Assembly (NCBI GenBank): GCA_002336815.1
Contig: DDEU01000034.1
Coordinates: 19,932-83,931 of the forward strand
Reading direction: 5' to 3'
From: Chitinophagaceae bacterium UBA1946
GTDB taxonomy: Bacteria; Bacteroidota; Bacteroidia; Chitinophagales; Chitinophagaceae
DNA: 64,000 nucleotides
Of the stretch, positions 15,559-24,501 are shown one piece after another (the stretch's first letter is position 1; every line of letters begins with the position of its first letter). The notes under the pieces are model-generated. The model saw only the letters and a list, made by a program, of their open reading frames with translations. It was not told where the DNA came from and ran no database searches. The position numbers and the translations under genes were made by a program.

Positions 15559-17358
15559 TTATTTTATTTCCTGCAATGCTACCAGCGTTTTATAAAATGC
15601 GCCTTTCTCCATCAGGGTTTCGTGATTGCCTCTTTCGATGATCTCGCCTTTTTGCAAAACAATGATCTCATCAGCGCTCCTGATCGTACTGAGCCGGTGT
15701 GCAATCACCAGCGAAGTTCTGTCTTTCATCAGGTGATTCACGGCATCCTGCACCAGTCGTTCACTTTCCGTATCCAGCGATGAGGTTGCTTCATCCAAAA
15801 TGAGTATCGGAGGATTCTGTAACACGGCTCTTGCAATGGTTACACGCTGTCTTTCGCCCCCACTCAGTTTTACGCCACGATCGCCGATATTGGTATCATA
15901 CCCTTCTTCTTTGGCAACAATGAAATTATGTGCGTTGGCTATACGTGCAGCATCAGTAACAGCTTCTCTTGATGCCTCCAGGTTGCCCAATGCAATGTTG
16001 TTTGCAATGCTGTCATTAAACAAAATAGGCTCCTGCGTTACTACGCTCATTTGCCTTCGCAGGGATTCCATGGTGTAATCACGGATATCTATTCCATCAA
16101 TCAATATCTGCCCGCTGCTGATATCGTGCAGGCGTGGTATCAGGTCGGCAACAGTTGATTTACCTGCACCGGATGAACCTACCAGCGCCACCGTTTTTCC
16201 TTTTTCAATGGTAAAACTGATATTTTTTAAAATGACGGTATCGTTGTAACCAAAACTCACGTTCCTGAACTCAATGCTGTTGGTGAAAGCTGTCAACTCC
16301 GCAGCGCCGGGCTTGTTCTGTATGGTTTCAGGCGTTTGTAAAATGGCTTCTATCCGCTCAACTGCACCCATTCCTTTTCGCACATTGGAAAGAGAATTGG
16401 CCAGGTTCTTTGCAGGATTCAGCAGCATGGCGAAGCTGATGATGTAAGAGATAAGATCACTGCCGGCCAGATCACGGCTATCATTCAGGGCCAGCCTGCC
16501 GCCAACATAAAGGATGATCGACAACACTATTACGCCCAGCACTTCTGTTAATGGACTTGCCAGATCTCTCCTGATCGTCATCTTGTTCAACACACCAAAT
16601 AACTTTTTATTGAGTGCAAGAAATTTATCCATCATCGGCTGCTCTGCATTGAAAACTTTGATCACTTTGATACCGCCCAGGGTTTCTTCCAGGTGAGAGA
16701 TCACGCCGCCATTGATATCCCAAAATTCATTGGATTGCTTTTTCAATCTTTTGCTCACACGGCCAATGATAAAGGCTGTAATAGGCAGCAGTATCAACAG
16801 CAGCAATGATAATTTAGGACTCAGGAAGATCATGTAACCAAGAAAACCCAAAATGGTAAGCGGATCTTTTATCAATCCTTCCATGCCCATGATGATGGAG
16901 GCCTGCACTTCAAACACATCGCCATTCATACGGCTGATCATGTCGCCTTTGCGTTGCTCAGAATAAAAACTCATTGGCAGCCGCAATACCTTGTTGTATA
17001 AGCGGAGGCGAAAACTGGATAAGATATCATTCCGCACCGGGGTAGAAATGTAATTTGAAATATACAGGAACAAATTGCGAAAAAAGGTAGATACCACCAT
17101 GGCGAGACATATCACTGACAAACCTGTTAACCTGTCTTTTTGAATGATATCCTGCAGGTAGGTTTTTAATCCGCCGATGGCATTGGTCTGCAGCGGCGCT
17201 GAAGCATTTTCCTGGTTGAATATCAGGCTGAGAAAAGGCGCCAGCATACCGATGGAAACGATGGAAAAAAGGCTTGACAATAGGGTGAACAATAAGTAAA
17301 GGGCCAGTTTATCCTTTGGAATTTTTATATGACTGAAAATGCTGTATGAATTTTTCAT
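15559..17358 (-). CDS. MsbA-like ABC exporter
   Basis: Fused six-helix permease (about 1-320) and ATPase. The ATPase shows Walker A GSSGAGKST, Q-loop VVTQEPILF, signature LSGGERQR, Walker B LILDEATSSLD and H-loop IAHRLST. This group exports lipid A cores or lipid-linked glycans, and its place between glycosyltransferase genes supports a role in export of the local product. It has its own promoter: TAAATTTG at 17381-17388 with a TTG 21 bp upstream. The 74-bp gap to the methyltransferase is compatible with read-through. Confidence 0.92.
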   Translation of the reverse strand: MKNSYSIFSHIKIPKDKLALYLLFTLLSSLFSIVSIGMLAPFLSLIFNQENASAPLQTNAIGGLKTYLQDIIQKDRLTGLSVICLAMVVSTFFRNLFLYISNYISTPVRNDILSSFRLRLYNKVLRLPMSFYSEQRKGDMISRMNGDVFEVQASIIMGMEGLIKDPLTILGFLGYMIFLSPKLSLLLLILLPITAFIIGRVSKRLKKQSNEFWDINGGVISHLEETLGGIKVIKVFNAEQPMMDKFLALNKKLFGVLNKMTIRRDLASPLTEVLGVIVLSIILYVGGRLALNDSRDLAGSDLISYIISFAMLLNPAKNLANSLSNVRKGMGAVERIEAILQTPETIQNKPGAAELTAFTNSIEFRNVSFGYNDTVILKNISFTIEKGKTVALVGSSGAGKSTVADLIPRLHDISSGQILIDGIDIRDYTMESLRRQMSVVTQEPILFNDSIANNIALGNLEASREAVTDAARIANAHNFIVAKEEGYDTNIGDRGVKLSGGERQRVTIARAVLQNPPILILDEATSSLDTESERLVQDAVNHLMKDRTSLVIAHRLSTIRSADEIIVLQKGEIIERGNHETLMEKGAFYKTLVALQEIK

Positions 17359-17380
17359 TTGCTGTTGTTGTAAACCGGCG

Positions 17381-17388
17381 CAAATTTA
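17381..17388 (-). promoter_or_regulatory. Promoter (-33 TTG / -7 TAnnTTTG) of the MsbA-like gene
   Basis: TAAATTTG on the minus strand is preceded by TTG after 21 bp, a complete Bacteroidota promoter. The box ends 22 bp before the ATG, leaving a short leader. Confidence 0.6.
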
Positions 17389-17433
17389 CAGGTATTACTG
17401 CAACCGGGGCAAAATGGCTGATGGCCGGTTCTT

Positions 17434-18318
17434 TTACCAGGGCAGTGGATATTTGTCAATGGTCCATTTTTTCGTAACTAGTTTTCTGAGGAAGGGCAGT
17501 TTTTTATAGGCTTCTTTTTGATCCATCATTGGCCGGGGCATAAAGGCATCCAGTTGTGCAGCCTGCTGCCACACCGTATTGGCGGCATTTTCGGCAAAAA
17601 ACCGACTGAGGATCGTTCTGTATTCTTTCAGGTTCCAGTAATGATACAAAAAGGCTTCTGCTGCCCGGATGGTATATTTTTTTTGCAACACATAGCTAAA
17701 GGCAAACTGCTCCACGGTATGGCGGGGAAATGCCGGATAAAGGGCATCGGTTATATCCAATACTTCCTCCAATACAGAAGCCTGGCTGCTGTTGAGCCCG
17801 ATCACGCCGGCATTCCACATAAAGCTTTGATGCAGTTGCTCCAGTGGCACACCCTTAATTTTAACCGGAGTACTTAAAAAGCGTTTCCACTTTTTTGATT
17901 CAATGTTATTTCGCCGATCGATCAGTCCTTCGTTGGTATGCATGTACACCATACCCTTTTCAATTTCGCCGAACATAGCGGACAAGGATTGCAGGCAACA
18001 GGTATCTGTATCACAATAGATAAGGTTTCCCTGGTACCGGCTGAAAAAATGCTGCAGCACTTTTATCTTTACCCGGTGTACAAAATTGATCTCACCCCTC
18101 CATCCCTTTACCAGGGCCGGGATAAGCGGTTCAATGATGTGGTTGGTAAGTATACCAAGTTCATTTGTAAAGTAAGTGGCATTATCAGTGTACAGTACAA
18201 TACAAATATCTTCCGGTTTATTGTAACGCATTAACTGCAGCAGTGCAAACCTGCATTCAGCCAGTATCTCATCATTGCCATAGGCCTGGAACAATATGTA
18301 ATTTCTTTTTTCGCTCAT
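17434..18318 (-). CDS. Putative GT-A type glycosyltransferase
   Basis: The 294-residue protein begins with a strand resembling a nucleotide-sugar fold, reaches IVLYTDN (40-46), and has a DTD triplet at 103-105 in LIYCDTDTCC, the usual metal/nucleotide-sugar site of GT-A enzymes. A WNAGVIGLN segment (about 167-175) resembles the acceptor-side region of such enzymes. I cannot name the CAZy family. Its ATG overlaps the GT25 stop (ATGA), so the two are translated together and probably act on the same glycan. Confidence 0.65.
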   Translation of the reverse strand: MSEKRNYILFQAYGNDEILAECRFALLQLMRYNKPEDICIVLYTDNATYFTNELGILTNHIIEPLIPALVKGWRGEINFVHRVKIKVLQHFFSRYQGNLIYCDTDTCCLQSLSAMFGEIEKGMVYMHTNEGLIDRRNNIESKKWKRFLSTPVKIKGVPLEQLHQSFMWNAGVIGLNSSQASVLEEVLDITDALYPAFPRHTVEQFAFSYVLQKKYTIRAAEAFLYHYWNLKEYRTILSRFFAENAANTVWQQAAQLDAFMPRPMMDQKEAYKKLPFLRKLVTKKWTIDKYPLPW

Positions 18319-19100
18319 TGATGGAGGTATGAAAGTCCCTGTTCGCCATTCACCTGGTATTGCTGGTTGATGAGTTTGGGCCGGGTAATAAATGCCTGCA
18401 ATAACTGGTTGGTAATGGTAAATGCCAGGGCATTGTCTGCCGTAAATATTACCGGCGATTGTTGCTGCAGTAAGATCGAAGCCGCTTCATTGGTGATGGC
18501 ATAAGCATGCGTGCAATCGTGAAAGCCGGCTCTTTGTAAATGCGCCGAATATTGTTCTGGATACAAATGCCGGATCACAGAATGATTGAGTGTTCTTTTA
18601 ATTCCGAGGGCATAGAGCAAATGATAAAAAGCTTTTTTGAGAAGTGCATTGGCCGGAGGCTTTTCATTTTTTGCAAAGCCAAGGTACAATAACTGCCAGT
18701 TGGCCGGCAATTCTGCCGTGATGCTGTCGAACAGCGGCAGGGCTTTTTTATCTACCACCACATCATCTTCCAGGATCAGCACTTTTTGATAGCCATTCTT
18801 CAGGATATCCCTGTACACCATCGTATGGCTGATTGCACAGCCTATTTCACCACCGGTAAGATCTTTGTGCATGATGTGCCGCTGCTTCGCTGTAACGGGA
18901 TCGTATATCCCTTTTTGAACCAGTGCAGTATTGTCCAGCTCTTTTTTATCAGCGCCATAAAACAGGCTGTATTGCAGCCCGGCCAGTTCCTGCTGCAATA
19001 GCGCATGCCGGTCTGCCGCCCTTGCAAGGGTGATCACATATATTTTATCAAAAAAATTATTGAGCGCTTCAAACATGTTTGTAATGCTGTGTTGTACCAT
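18315..19100 (-). CDS. GT25 family glycosyltransferase (LPS galactosyltransferase type)
   Basis: Family GT25 includes LgtB/LgtE-type beta-1,4-galactosyltransferases of lipooligosaccharide. Visible signatures are KIYVITLARAADR near the N-terminus (about 18-30), GEIGCAISHTMVYRDI (about 84-99) and the LILEDDVVVD acidic motif (about 108-117), with THAYAIT later. The chosen ATG at 19098-19100 overlaps the yifB stop by one base (TGATG); a TTG one codon earlier is also possible. Galactose transfer is inferred from the family. Confidence 0.8.
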   Translation of the reverse strand: MVQHSITNMFEALNNFFDKIYVITLARAADRHALLQQELAGLQYSLFYGADKKELDNTALVQKGIYDPVTAKQRHIMHKDLTGGEIGCAISHTMVYRDILKNGYQKVLILEDDVVVDKKALPLFDSITAELPANWQLLYLGFAKNEKPPANALLKKAFYHLLYALGIKRTLNHSVIRHLYPEQYSAHLQRAGFHDCTHAYAITNEAASILLQQQSPVIFTADNALAFTITNQLLQAFITRPKLINQQYQVNGEQGLSYLHQ

Positions 19101-20647
19101 CAACCAGCCCAGCCTTCCCTGTCGAGACTGCGGTACTGGATCGCCTCGGCAATGTGCTCGGCTTTGATGTCGTTGCTGCCTGCAAGATCGGCAATTGTAC
19201 GGCTTACTTTTAATATCCGGTCATAAGCACGTGCTGATAAATTTAATTTTTCCATCGCCACCTTCAACAGGTTTTGCGATGCCGTATTGATCACGCAGAT
19301 CTCTTTTAGCATTTTACTGCTCATCTGGGCATTGGCATAAATCCCTTCATTGGCTTTATACCGTTCGGCCTGTACATCCCTTGCCCTGATGACCCTGGCC
19401 CTGATGGCTTCGCTTTTTTCAGATTCTTTAATGGATGACAATTCATTAAATGCAACCGGTGTTACTTCAACATGCAGGTCGATCCTGTCGAGCAAAGGAC
19501 CAGAAATTTTATTCAGGTATTTCTGTACCGATCCCGGCGGACAGGTACATTCTTTGTCGGGATGGTTGAAGTAGCCGCAGGGACAGGGGTTCATGGATGC
19601 CAGCAGCATAAAACTGGCTGGAAAATCCATCGCTACCTTTGCCCTGCTGATGGTCACTTTTCTTTCTTCCATCGGTTGCCGCATCACTTCCAGCACCGTT
19701 CTTTTAAACTCCGGCAATTCATCTAAAAACAACACCCCATTGTGTGCCAGTGAAATTTCTCCCGGCTGCGGATTGCCGCCCCCGCCAACCAACGCAACAT
19801 CAGAAATGGTGTGATGCGGCGAACGGTAAGGGCGCTTTGAAATGAGGGTAGCATTTTCCGGCAACTTCCCGGCCACACTATGAATTTTTGTTGTTTCAAG
19901 CGCTTCATGTAAAGTAAGCGGCGGAAGGATCGTTGGTAGCCGCTTTGCCAGCATGGTTTTTCCGGCCCCCGGCGGACCGATCAGTATTGCATTGTGCCCG
20001 CCCGCTGCGGCGATCTCCAGTGCCCGTTTGATATTCTCCTGCCCTTTCACATCACAAAAGTCAATTTCAAAATCGCTTTGGGCATACGCAAACTCTTCCC
20101 TTGTATTTACGATCACCGGGGCCAGCGAAGTTTCATCATCAAAAAAACCGATCACGTCAGTGAGGTGAGCAACGCCAAACACTTTCAGGTTGTTCACCAT
20201 GGCGGCTTCCCGGGCATTTTGTTTTGGAACGATCAATCCTTTAAACCCTTCCTTTCTTGCCTGGATGGCAATGGGCAATGCACCTTTGATGGGTCTTACT
20301 TCTCCATTCAAACTCAATTCACCCATGATCACATAATCACTGATCTTTTCCGGGCTATTCAACTGTTCACTCGCAGCCAGCGTACCTATCGCAATCGGCA
20401 GATCGAAGGCAGTTCCACTTTTTCGTATATCCGCCGGAGCAAGGTTCACAATGAGCCTGGTACGGGGCATAAAATAACCATTGTCTTTGATGGCGCTTTC
20501 AACCCTCAGCATGCTTTCCTTTACCGCACTGTCGGGTAACCCAACGATCACGGCCTCCGACTTGCCCTGGTTATTGATATTTACTTCCACGGCAATGGTG
20601 ATGGCTTCTACGCCGTACACTGCACTGCCAAAAGTTTTTACCAGCAT
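19100..20647 (-). CDS. YifB/ComM family Mg-chelatase-like AAA+ ATPase
   Basis: ComM promotes branch migration during natural transformation in several bacteria; YifB homologues are conserved far beyond competent species. The 515-residue protein has an N-terminal ChlI/Lon-protease-like domain (about 1-180), an AAA+ core with GPPGAGKT at 224-231 and a Walker B LFLDELPEF near 307, a Cys cluster (CPCGYFNHPDKECTC) near 355-370 and a C-terminal helical domain. It is the first gene of a coupled unit with two glycosyltransferases downstream, an odd pairing. Confidence 0.93.
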   Translation of the reverse strand: MLVKTFGSAVYGVEAITIAVEVNINNQGKSEAVIVGLPDSAVKESMLRVESAIKDNGYFMPRTRLIVNLAPADIRKSGTAFDLPIAIGTLAASEQLNSPEKISDYVIMGELSLNGEVRPIKGALPIAIQARKEGFKGLIVPKQNAREAAMVNNLKVFGVAHLTDVIGFFDDETSLAPVIVNTREEFAYAQSDFEIDFCDVKGQENIKRALEIAAAGGHNAILIGPPGAGKTMLAKRLPTILPPLTLHEALETTKIHSVAGKLPENATLISKRPYRSPHHTISDVALVGGGGNPQPGEISLAHNGVLFLDELPEFKRTVLEVMRQPMEERKVTISRAKVAMDFPASFMLLASMNPCPCGYFNHPDKECTCPPGSVQKYLNKISGPLLDRIDLHVEVTPVAFNELSSIKESEKSEAIRARVIRARDVQAERYKANEGIYANAQMSSKMLKEICVINTASQNLLKVAMEKLNLSARAYDRILKVSRTIADLAGSNDIKAEHIAEAIQYRSLDREGWAG

Positions 20648-20718
20648 GCTGACTGTTTGTTTGGTTAAGAAATGCTATTCAAATGATGAAATGAAAGTAC
20701 GAAAAATTAATGCAGTCG

Positions 20719-21591
20719 CTAACAGGCGTTGTAATAGCAGCCAATTTGTATAAAGTCATCCTTTTTATAAATGTATGCCAGGGGGATCTTACCATAAAAT
20801 GCAGCCCACAGACTGAAGGTACTGGGCGGACCGATGATGGCATCGCAGGCAGCCAGGCAATACATATCTGTCACAAAATGACGCTGTGCAGTAAACAATT
20901 GCAGGCCGGCAGGAAAATGGTTGCGGTCAATATTTTCTATAGCAGCAATTACAAAGGCACAGGTTTTTCCTTCTGCTGCATACTGCGCCTGTACCTGCTG
21001 CATCTTTTCCGCATATACTTCATCTTCATAATACCAGATGCCGCCTTCGTAGCGGCTGTAATCGCCCCGCCTGATGTGAACGCCGATCACCACATCTGCC
21101 ACTGCTCTTGCCTCACCGAGCACAACAGCCACTTCATCCCGGTATTGTTTAACCGGCGTAAAAAATTGCCGGATCTCTTCCTGGTGTTTCTGAACATTTT
21201 TACGGTCACGGAACAACCAGCCTTCTGTGATCACGATCCCCGATTTTGCATGGGCAACAAATGCTGCATCATTCAGATCAAAATCTTCGCATTGTTTGAA
21301 TATCCTGTACAGGCGATAGAAAGGTGTAACCCGGAAAAGTTTGTGTGTAATATCAGCCCACAGGCGAAATAACCTGCTAAAGGCCCGGTCAAGAAAATGA
21401 TTGTTGAAAAGCGAAATGCTGATGGGATGTCCGTTAAAATCATTTTTGCTGGTGGCTTCAAAATAAGGCACAAACTCATCAAATTCAGGGTTCCGCAATT
21501 TGTACCGGTGCTCCATGCTGTTAGCTGCCAGGTGTACAAATGAAATGATCCTGTTGGCCAGTCTTCCTCCCTTATAATTGTTAATTACCAT
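20719..21591 (-). CDS. GT11-like fucosyltransferase-type protein
   Basis: The 290-residue protein carries GVHIRRGDY at 170-178, the GDP-fucose-site motif shared by alpha-1,2 and alpha-1,6 fucosyltransferases, with GGRLANRI (8-15) in place of the usual GLGNQ loop and a GPPSTFSLWAAFYG block near the C-terminus. It is therefore a remote GT11 relative; donor and acceptor are unknown. It stands alone between yifB and the MutS-like gene with its own TACTTTTG box 18 bp upstream of the ATG. Confidence 0.7.
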   Translation of the reverse strand: MVINNYKGGRLANRIISFVHLAANSMEHRYKLRNPEFDEFVPYFEATSKNDFNGHPISISLFNNHFLDRAFSRLFRLWADITHKLFRVTPFYRLYRIFKQCEDFDLNDAAFVAHAKSGIVITEGWLFRDRKNVQKHQEEIRQFFTPVKQYRDEVAVVLGEARAVADVVIGVHIRRGDYSRYEGGIWYYEDEVYAEKMQQVQAQYAAEGKTCAFVIAAIENIDRNHFPAGLQLFTAQRHFVTDMYCLAACDAIIGPPSTFSLWAAFYGKIPLAYIYKKDDFIQIGCYYNAC

Positions 21592-21608
21592 GCGTTGCGA
21601 TTCTGCTG

Positions 21609-21616
21609 CAAAAGTA
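21609..21616 (-). promoter_or_regulatory. TAnnTTTG -7 box of the GT11-like gene
   Basis: TACTTTTG on the minus strand, followed by C like most boxes in this window, ends 17 bp before the ATG. No good -33 TTG is seen. Confidence 0.5.
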
Positions 21617-21653
21617 ACGGTTCATTGCTGAAAAGGATTTTTGAAAGCAGCCC

Positions 21654-22970
21654 CTATAATTGCTGCAGCATTTTTACAACACCTTCATTTTTTAAAATAA
21701 GGTAACCCAGCCGGTCGTTGCTGATGCCTTCTTTTAACTGGTAATTGAATACCAGCTGGTCATTTTCGGCGGAGGTTTCAAAATAATTGAAGATGATATT
21801 GGGATACTGTTTCAGCGGTTCACCAATTTCGTACAAATGCGTGGAGAGGATAAAAACGCTGTTGGTGATCTTCAAAAATCCTTCTATCACGGTAGTAGAA
21901 CATTTCATGGCGTCCTGCACGTTGGTTCCTTTGAACAATTCATCGATCAGGATCAGCCAGTTTCTTTTATCATTGATCTTTTGTACAGTGGCTTTGATGC
22001 GCTGCACTTCGTTAAAGAAATAACTTTCGCCTTTTACGATATTGTCCATCACATTGATATTGCTGAGCATACCATCAAACACACTCAGTTCCATGGCAGC
22101 AGCAGGCACCCCCATACCGAGATGGGCCAAAAAAACTGCTGTGCCCACCGATTTTATAAAAGTGCTTTTACCGGCCATGTTGGCGCCGGTTAAAAAAAGA
22201 AAATTCTTCTCCGGCAATAAACGAATGTCATAATCAACAGGCTGTGGCAGCAGGATATGATACAGTCCTTCAATTTTGAGCAGTGGCCTGCGGTCATTTA
22301 CAAAAGAAGGAAATACCAGCCCCAGGTTTTTTACTGCCATGGCCATACTGTACCAGGCATCCAGCTGGTAGTAGAGCTCCAGCAATTCAAGCATGTTCTG
22401 TTTGTAGCGATAGCGGAGAAAATGCGCCAGTTCCAGTTGTTTGGCAATGGGCATTTCTTTCGACTTCATGAATTGCTTTGCCACATTGAACTGCTCTTTG
22501 GCCAAAATGGCAGCAGCCTGTAACAATATTTTTTTCAAAGGGGCAGGTGCATCATCGGTTAAAAAATGAGCCAGCATCTGCTGCATTCCCCTGATAAAAT
22601 CAAAACTATGTTCGGTGGAATAGCGGACAAAAGAGAAATCAGGCCCGTGCAAAATCTTATAGGCCATGGCGCCTGCTGCGGTGGGATGTTGCGGTATCTC
22701 ATCAATGGTGGCACCATAAAACTTTTCTACCACCATTACCGAGCCATTGCTTATTTGCGGAGGCCAATGTTGTTCCTTTGCAATGATGGTTTGCAGGGTT
22801 TGCTGTATGCCCTGTATCTGTTCAATGGTTTTGAGCGGCGTGGAAAAATTAGCCAGCATTCGTTGCCTTCCGCCGGCAGTGCGGCAAAAGTTGAGCTTAT
22901 TGAATACAGAAAACTCATCTTCAACATTCAATATAGAAAGATCGGCCAGGGTGGTTTTGTCAATTTCCAT
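21654..22970 (-). CDS. MutS-family ATPase without mismatch-binding domains
   Basis: The 438-residue protein has a helical lever-like N-terminal region (about 1-240) and a MutS domain V ATPase: Walker A TGANMAGKST at 261-270, a Walker B LILIDELFKGTN near 340-352 and a late FILSTHLYE segment. It lacks the mismatch-recognition and connector domains of MutS (about 850 residues) and the Smr domain of MutS2. Such short MutS-like proteins are common in Bacteroidota and not functionally defined. It follows dihydroorotase after 11 bp. Confidence 0.85.
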   Translation of the reverse strand: MEIDKTTLADLSILNVEDEFSVFNKLNFCRTAGGRQRMLANFSTPLKTIEQIQGIQQTLQTIIAKEQHWPPQISNGSVMVVEKFYGATIDEIPQHPTAAGAMAYKILHGPDFSFVRYSTEHSFDFIRGMQQMLAHFLTDDAPAPLKKILLQAAAILAKEQFNVAKQFMKSKEMPIAKQLELAHFLRYRYKQNMLELLELYYQLDAWYSMAMAVKNLGLVFPSFVNDRRPLLKIEGLYHILLPQPVDYDIRLLPEKNFLFLTGANMAGKSTFIKSVGTAVFLAHLGMGVPAAAMELSVFDGMLSNINVMDNIVKGESYFFNEVQRIKATVQKINDKRNWLILIDELFKGTNVQDAMKCSTTVIEGFLKITNSVFILSTHLYEIGEPLKQYPNIIFNYFETSAENDQLVFNYQLKEGISNDRLGYLILKNEGVVKMLQQL

Positions 22971-22981
22971 GCACTGTAAAA

Positions 22982-24337
22982 TTAATTCCTGTCAAACAAT
23001 ATTCTTTTGCCTTTTATGGATTCATTCCAGTCAGTAGCGGCAACGGTATTGTTATATACGAGATTGCCATTTACGAAGGTTTTTTCTATAGATGCAGGAA
23101 AGATAAAATTCTCCAAGGGGCTCCATCCACATTTTGATAATATATTGTCTTTGTGAACAGTGGACGGCCTGTTCGTATCCACCACTACGAGGTCGGCAAA
23201 ATAACCTTCTCTTATAAAGCCCCTGTTGGCAATTTGGTAAATGGTAGCAATATTATGGCTCATCCTTTCTACTACTTTTTCCATGGATATATGGCCCTCT
23301 TTTACATAGTGCAGCATCATGCTCAATGAATGTTGCACAAAAGGCACACCGCCATGCGCCTGTTCGTACGGCACATTCTTTTCACTCAATAAGTGGGGTG
23401 CATGATCGGTGGAGACTGAATCAATGATGCCCTCATTCACTGCTTTCCAGAGAGCAGTTCTGTTATGCGGCGCCTTGATGGCAGGATTGCATTTTATTTG
23501 ATTGCCAAGCGTTGCGTAATCATCGCTGGTGAAATGCAGGTGGTGTACGCAGGCTTCGGCAGTGATCAATTTCTCTTTCAGCGGCAGCATATTGCTGAAC
23601 AGTTGCAATTCTTTTTCGGAAGTGATGTGCAGGATGTGCAGGCGGCTGCCATATTTTTTTGCCAACTGGATGGCGAATAAGGAAGATTCGAAACACTCAA
23701 TATCATCTTTGATGATGGGATGATCAGCAGGCACCAATTCTCTTCCTTCCGCTTTTATCCTTTCGTAGTTTTCCTTCATGATCCTTTCATCTTCGCAATG
23801 CGTGGCAATGAGCAGACCGCTCTCCCGGAAAAGTTTGTTCAATGTAACGGGGTTATCCAGCAGTAAATTGCCGGTGGAAGAACCCATGAAAATTTTGATA
23901 CCACACACCTCGTTGCGCTTGTCATTGGTCCGCAGGGCTTCATCGGCATTGTCGTTACTGGTGCCCATGTAAAAAGAATAATTGGCCAGTGAAGACCTCG
24001 AAGCCAGGGTGAATTTCTCTTCCAGTAATTGTTGTGTAAAGGTGGGCGGAATGGTATTGGGCATGTCCATAAAAGAAGTGGTACCTCCGGCCACCGCAGC
24101 TTTAGACTCGGTGTAAATACTGCCTTTTTGTGTAATACCCGGTTCCCGGAAATGAACATGGTTATCAATAACGCCGGGCAGCAGGAATTTACCTTCACCG
24201 TTGATTTCTGTAACAGCCCCTTTCACATTAACAGAAGTCCCTATATTTTCGAGCCTTTCTCCGGCTACCAATACGTCGGCAAAAACAGTTTCACCTTCAT
24301 TTACAACCTGTATGTTTTTAAAGAGATATTTTTGCAT
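22982..24337 (-). CDS. pyrC: Dihydroorotase
   Basis: Amidohydrolase forming dihydroorotate from N-carbamoyl-aspartate in pyrimidine synthesis. Metal-site motifs are HVHFREPG (60-67), GGTTSFMDMPNT (about 89-100), ATHCEDE, LHILHITSEKE and STDHAPH. The 451-residue length and motif set fit class I (PyrC/PyrX-like) dihydroorotases. The symbol is given by function; the gene may be annotated pyrC or pyrX. It reads divergently from the outer-membrane gene at 24502 and is co-directional with the MutS-like gene behind it. Confidence 0.92.
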   Translation of the reverse strand: MQKYLFKNIQVVNEGETVFADVLVAGERLENIGTSVNVKGAVTEINGEGKFLLPGVIDNHVHFREPGITQKGSIYTESKAAVAGGTTSFMDMPNTIPPTFTQQLLEEKFTLASRSSLANYSFYMGTSNDNADEALRTNDKRNEVCGIKIFMGSSTGNLLLDNPVTLNKLFRESGLLIATHCEDERIMKENYERIKAEGRELVPADHPIIKDDIECFESSLFAIQLAKKYGSRLHILHITSEKELQLFSNMLPLKEKLITAEACVHHLHFTSDDYATLGNQIKCNPAIKAPHNRTALWKAVNEGIIDSVSTDHAPHLLSEKNVPYEQAHGGVPFVQHSLSMMLHYVKEGHISMEKVVERMSHNIATIYQIANRGFIREGYFADLVVVDTNRPSTVHKDNILSKCGWSPLENFIFPASIEKTFVNGNLVYNNTVAATDWNESIKGKRILFDRN

Positions 24338-24501
24338 ATCTTGACGCTATTAAATGTTAACTGTGTATGTACCAGGTGAGTCTGCTCAATTGTATTGACA
24401 AAGTACAAGTGTGCGACGCCACCGAAGTGCAATTGTAAAACAACTGTTGGGCTCAAAAAATTTCTTTTCAGTTTTGTACAAAGCACCAAAACAACTAAAC
24501 A

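Noticed and set aside
19994..21372. Plus-strand ORFs of 181 and 220 codons
   Set aside because: They lie opposite yifB and the GT11-like gene and read as frame shadows without motifs.
24338..24501. Origin at the divergent 24.4-kb gap
   Set aside because: Gene direction switches here, but I saw no DnaA boxes in the 164 bp.
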